This document shows, piece after piece, positions 62,447 through 64,000 of a DNA stretch of 64,000 bases. The DNA is from JBHFEI01 sp041928815 (GTDB taxonomy: Bacteria > Pseudomonadota > Alphaproteobacteria > Rhizobiales > Rhizobiaceae): positions 186,001 through 250,000 of the forward strand of contig NZ_JBHFEI010000008.1 of the NCBI RefSeq assembly GCF_041928815.1, read 5' to 3'. How positions within the stretch are numbered: position 1 is the stretch's first letter; the number at the start of each line of letters is the position of its first letter. The notes beneath the pieces are model-generated. The model was not told the DNA's origin, did not search any database, and saw only the letters and a list, made by a program, of their open reading frames with translations. Made by a program: the position numbers and the translations under genes.

Positions 62447-63136
62447 GTGAGCGCCCGCGTGCCGGCGACCGGGCCGCACCCGACCGAACGCCGACCTGCC
62501 ATCGCCGCGAGCCTCGTGCTGCTCGACCGGTCGCAGCGTCATATCCGCGTGCTGCTCGGGCGGCGCAGCCAGGCTCATGCGTTCATGCCGGGATACCATG
62601 TCTTTCCCGGCGGGCGGCGGGATCCCGGTGATCACCGCCTCCCGCATGAGGGCGCATTGCCGCCGGCGGATGCCGCGCGGCTGAAGCGGGCGTTGCGGAC
62701 CGCCTCGCCTCTCGCGGCGGCCGCGGTGGCGATCGCGGCCTGGCGCGAACTCCACGAGGAAACCGGCCTCTGCCCCGTCGGCGAAAACATCACACCCGGT
62801 CCCCGCCTTCCCTTTCTTCCCGATCTCACAAACATGCGGTATATGGCGCGGGCCATCACGCCGCCCGGCCATGTGCGGCGCTACGACACGCATTTCTTCG
62901 TCCTGTTCGCCGACGCCGCGAACATCGACATCACCCGCGCGAGGAGCGGACCGGAGCTTGAGGACATCGGCTGGCATGCGCTCGATACATTGTCCGGCCT
63001 CAGCCTCGCCGGTATCACGCAGTGCATTCTCGAGGAGGTGCGCGCCCGCCTGCGCGCCGATCCGTCCCTCACCGCGAACCTGCCCGTTCCCGTCTACCGA
63101 AGCGTCCGGCAAAGCCTCGTCCGCGACCTTCTTTGA
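62447..63136 (+). CDS. NUDIX hydrolase
   Basis: A 229-residue NUDIX-fold hydrolase. The NUDIX helix is seen as AVAIAAWRELHEETGLCPVG near residue 105, preceded by the glycine loop in HVFPGGRRDPGDHRLP. It begins RRPAIAASLVLLDRSQRHIR after a short leader from the GTG at 62447. The group acts on nucleotide diphosphate or CoA-like substrates; which is unknown here. It lies four bases after the DUF983 gene and 11 bases before the MFS gene, so is probably in their operon. Confidence 0.88.
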   Translation: MSARVPATGPHPTERRPAIAASLVLLDRSQRHIRVLLGRRSQAHAFMPGYHVFPGGRRDPGDHRLPHEGALPPADAARLKRALRTASPLAAAAVAIAAWRELHEETGLCPVGENITPGPRLPFLPDLTNMRYMARAITPPGHVRRYDTHFFVLFADAANIDITRARSGPELEDIGWHALDTLSGLSLAGITQCILEEVRARLRADPSLTANLPVPVYRSVRQSLVRDLL

Positions 63137-63147
63137 GGAATCACCTG

Positions 63148-64000
63148 CATGAACCAGCCCGCGCCTTGCGCGCCGAGCGCGGACGAACGCATCCGCTGGC
63201 CGTCCTTGATCGCCGCCGTCGCGGCCATCAGTGCCGTCGGCATCGCCATCGGCCTCGGCCTGCCGCTTCTCAGCATCATCATGGAGAAGCGCGGCATCTC
63301 CTCGACGATGATCGGGCTCAATTCGGCGATGGCCGGCCTCGCCTCGATGGCGGCGGCGCCCTTCACCACCAAGCTCGCCCACCGCTTCGGCACGGCCAAC
63401 ACCATGCTCTGGGCCGTGATGTTCGCGGCGATCAGCGCCATGGGCTTCTACTACATAGAAAACTTCCTCCTCTGGTTTCCGCTGCGGGTCGTCTTCCACG
63501 GCGCCATCACCGTGCTGTTCATCCTGTCGGAATTCTGGATCAACGCCACCGCGCCGCCCGGCAAGCGCGGTCTCGTGCTCGGCATCTACGGGACGGTGCT
63601 CTCGCTCGGCTTCGCGACCGGCCCCCTGCTCTTCTCGCTACTCGGCAGCGAGGGCGTGGCGCCCTTTGCCGTCGGCGCCGGCGTCATCCTGCTCGCCGCC
63701 ATTCCCGTCTTTCTGGCACGGGCGGAAAGCCCGATCCTCGACGAGAAGCCGGAACTGCATTTCTTGCGCTACATCTTCCTCGTGCCGACGGCGACGGCGG
63801 CGGTCTTCGTCTTCGGCGCGGTCGAATCGGGCGGCCTGTCGCTGTTTCCGATCTTCGGCACACGAACCGGGTTCACCGAATCGCAGGCCGCCCTGCTTCT
63901 CACCGTGATGGGAATCGGCAACGTCATCTTCCAGATCCCGCTCGGCCTCCTCTCCGACCGCATCTCCGACCGGCGCAACCTTCTCGCCGGCATGACGATC
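63148..64000 (+). CDS. MFS transporter, 3' end cut by window edge
   Basis: The first 284 residues of a major facilitator superfamily carrier, running off the window. It starts MNQPAPCAPSADERIRWPSL; spans follow (LIAAVAAISAVGIAIGLGLP and more), with GLNSAMAGLASMAAAPFTTK, the typical loop between spans 2 and 3 region LAHRFGTANTMLW, ENFLLWFPLRVVFHGAITVL and GLVLGIYGTVLSLGFATGPL. About eight spans are inside the window. This resembles the YcaD-type group of MFS carriers, substrate unknown. It begins 11 bases after the NUDIX gene. Confidence 0.88.

Overview
The window is GC-rich chromosomal DNA from an alphaproteobacterium, most likely of the order Hyphomicrobiales (Rhizobiales). The evidence is the set of lineage-typical genes: an NDUFA12-type complex I accessory protein, a DUF2155 protein, rhizobial-style RNase E, gatCAB instead of direct Gln/Asn charging, and the order pyrB-pyrC'-plsY-dprA-topA-rnr-DUF983-NUDIX. 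Almost everything is intact and densely packed, with many ATGA or GTGA stop-start overlaps. I cannot name the genus from sequence alone.

Layout. 1-1262: the 5' part of tuf with tRNA-Tyr and tRNA-Gly upstream of it. 1509-5055: rlmB, azoR with a divergent LysR regulator, and a DUF1275 membrane protein. 5254-7238: tRNA-Thr followed by a decayed accessory island holding the C-terminal remnant of a Cas3-like helicase (one in-frame stop, one frameshift), the first 50 codons of a vsr endonuclease, and a small DUF2934 gene. 7239-16744: a carbohydrate locus under a divergent SorC-type regulator: periplasmic binding protein, ATPase and permease of a ribose/xylose-type (CUT2) ABC importer, then a PfkB-type kinase, a GH65 disaccharide phosphorylase and a beta-phosphoglucomutase. 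17309-24343: a type II NADH dehydrogenase divergent from an alternative heme-copper cytochrome c oxidase cluster (CtaG, CopD-like, subunit II, a fused subunit I-III, a small membrane protein), with a DUF2231 gene running the other way inside it.

24519-40450: nadK, a secreted protein, prfB with a programmed +1 frameshift, mrcA and amiC (peptidoglycan), rne with a long leader, a DsbA-like oxidoreductase, aroQ, accB-accC, aat, DUF2155 and NDUFA12. 40560-48293: three GNAT acetyltransferases around gatB, a slipin-like SPFH protein, two overlapping tRNA-like cloverleaves with six-base anticodon loops, gatA, gatC and a UPF0173 hydrolase. 48368-64000: ruvX, two small membrane proteins, an AEC transporter, an AidB-like acyl-CoA dehydrogenase, pyrB with an apparently inactive dihydroorotase homologue, plsY, dprA, a small conserved-looking protein, topA, rnr, a DUF983 protein, a NUDIX hydrolase and a truncated MFS transporter.

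How the genes work together. The sugar locus reads as import of an alpha-glucoside, phosphorolysis to beta-glucose 1-phosphate plus an aglycone, conversion to glucose 6-phosphate, and phosphorylation of the released partner by the PfkB kinase. NDH-2 plus the alternative oxidase could form a short aerobic chain. I found no CRISPR array, intact insertion sequence or prophage. The most unusual items are the tandem tRNA-like pair, the sugar locus of unknown substrate, the Cas3/Vsr relic beside tRNA-Thr, and an oxidase subunit II gene without a normal start codon.
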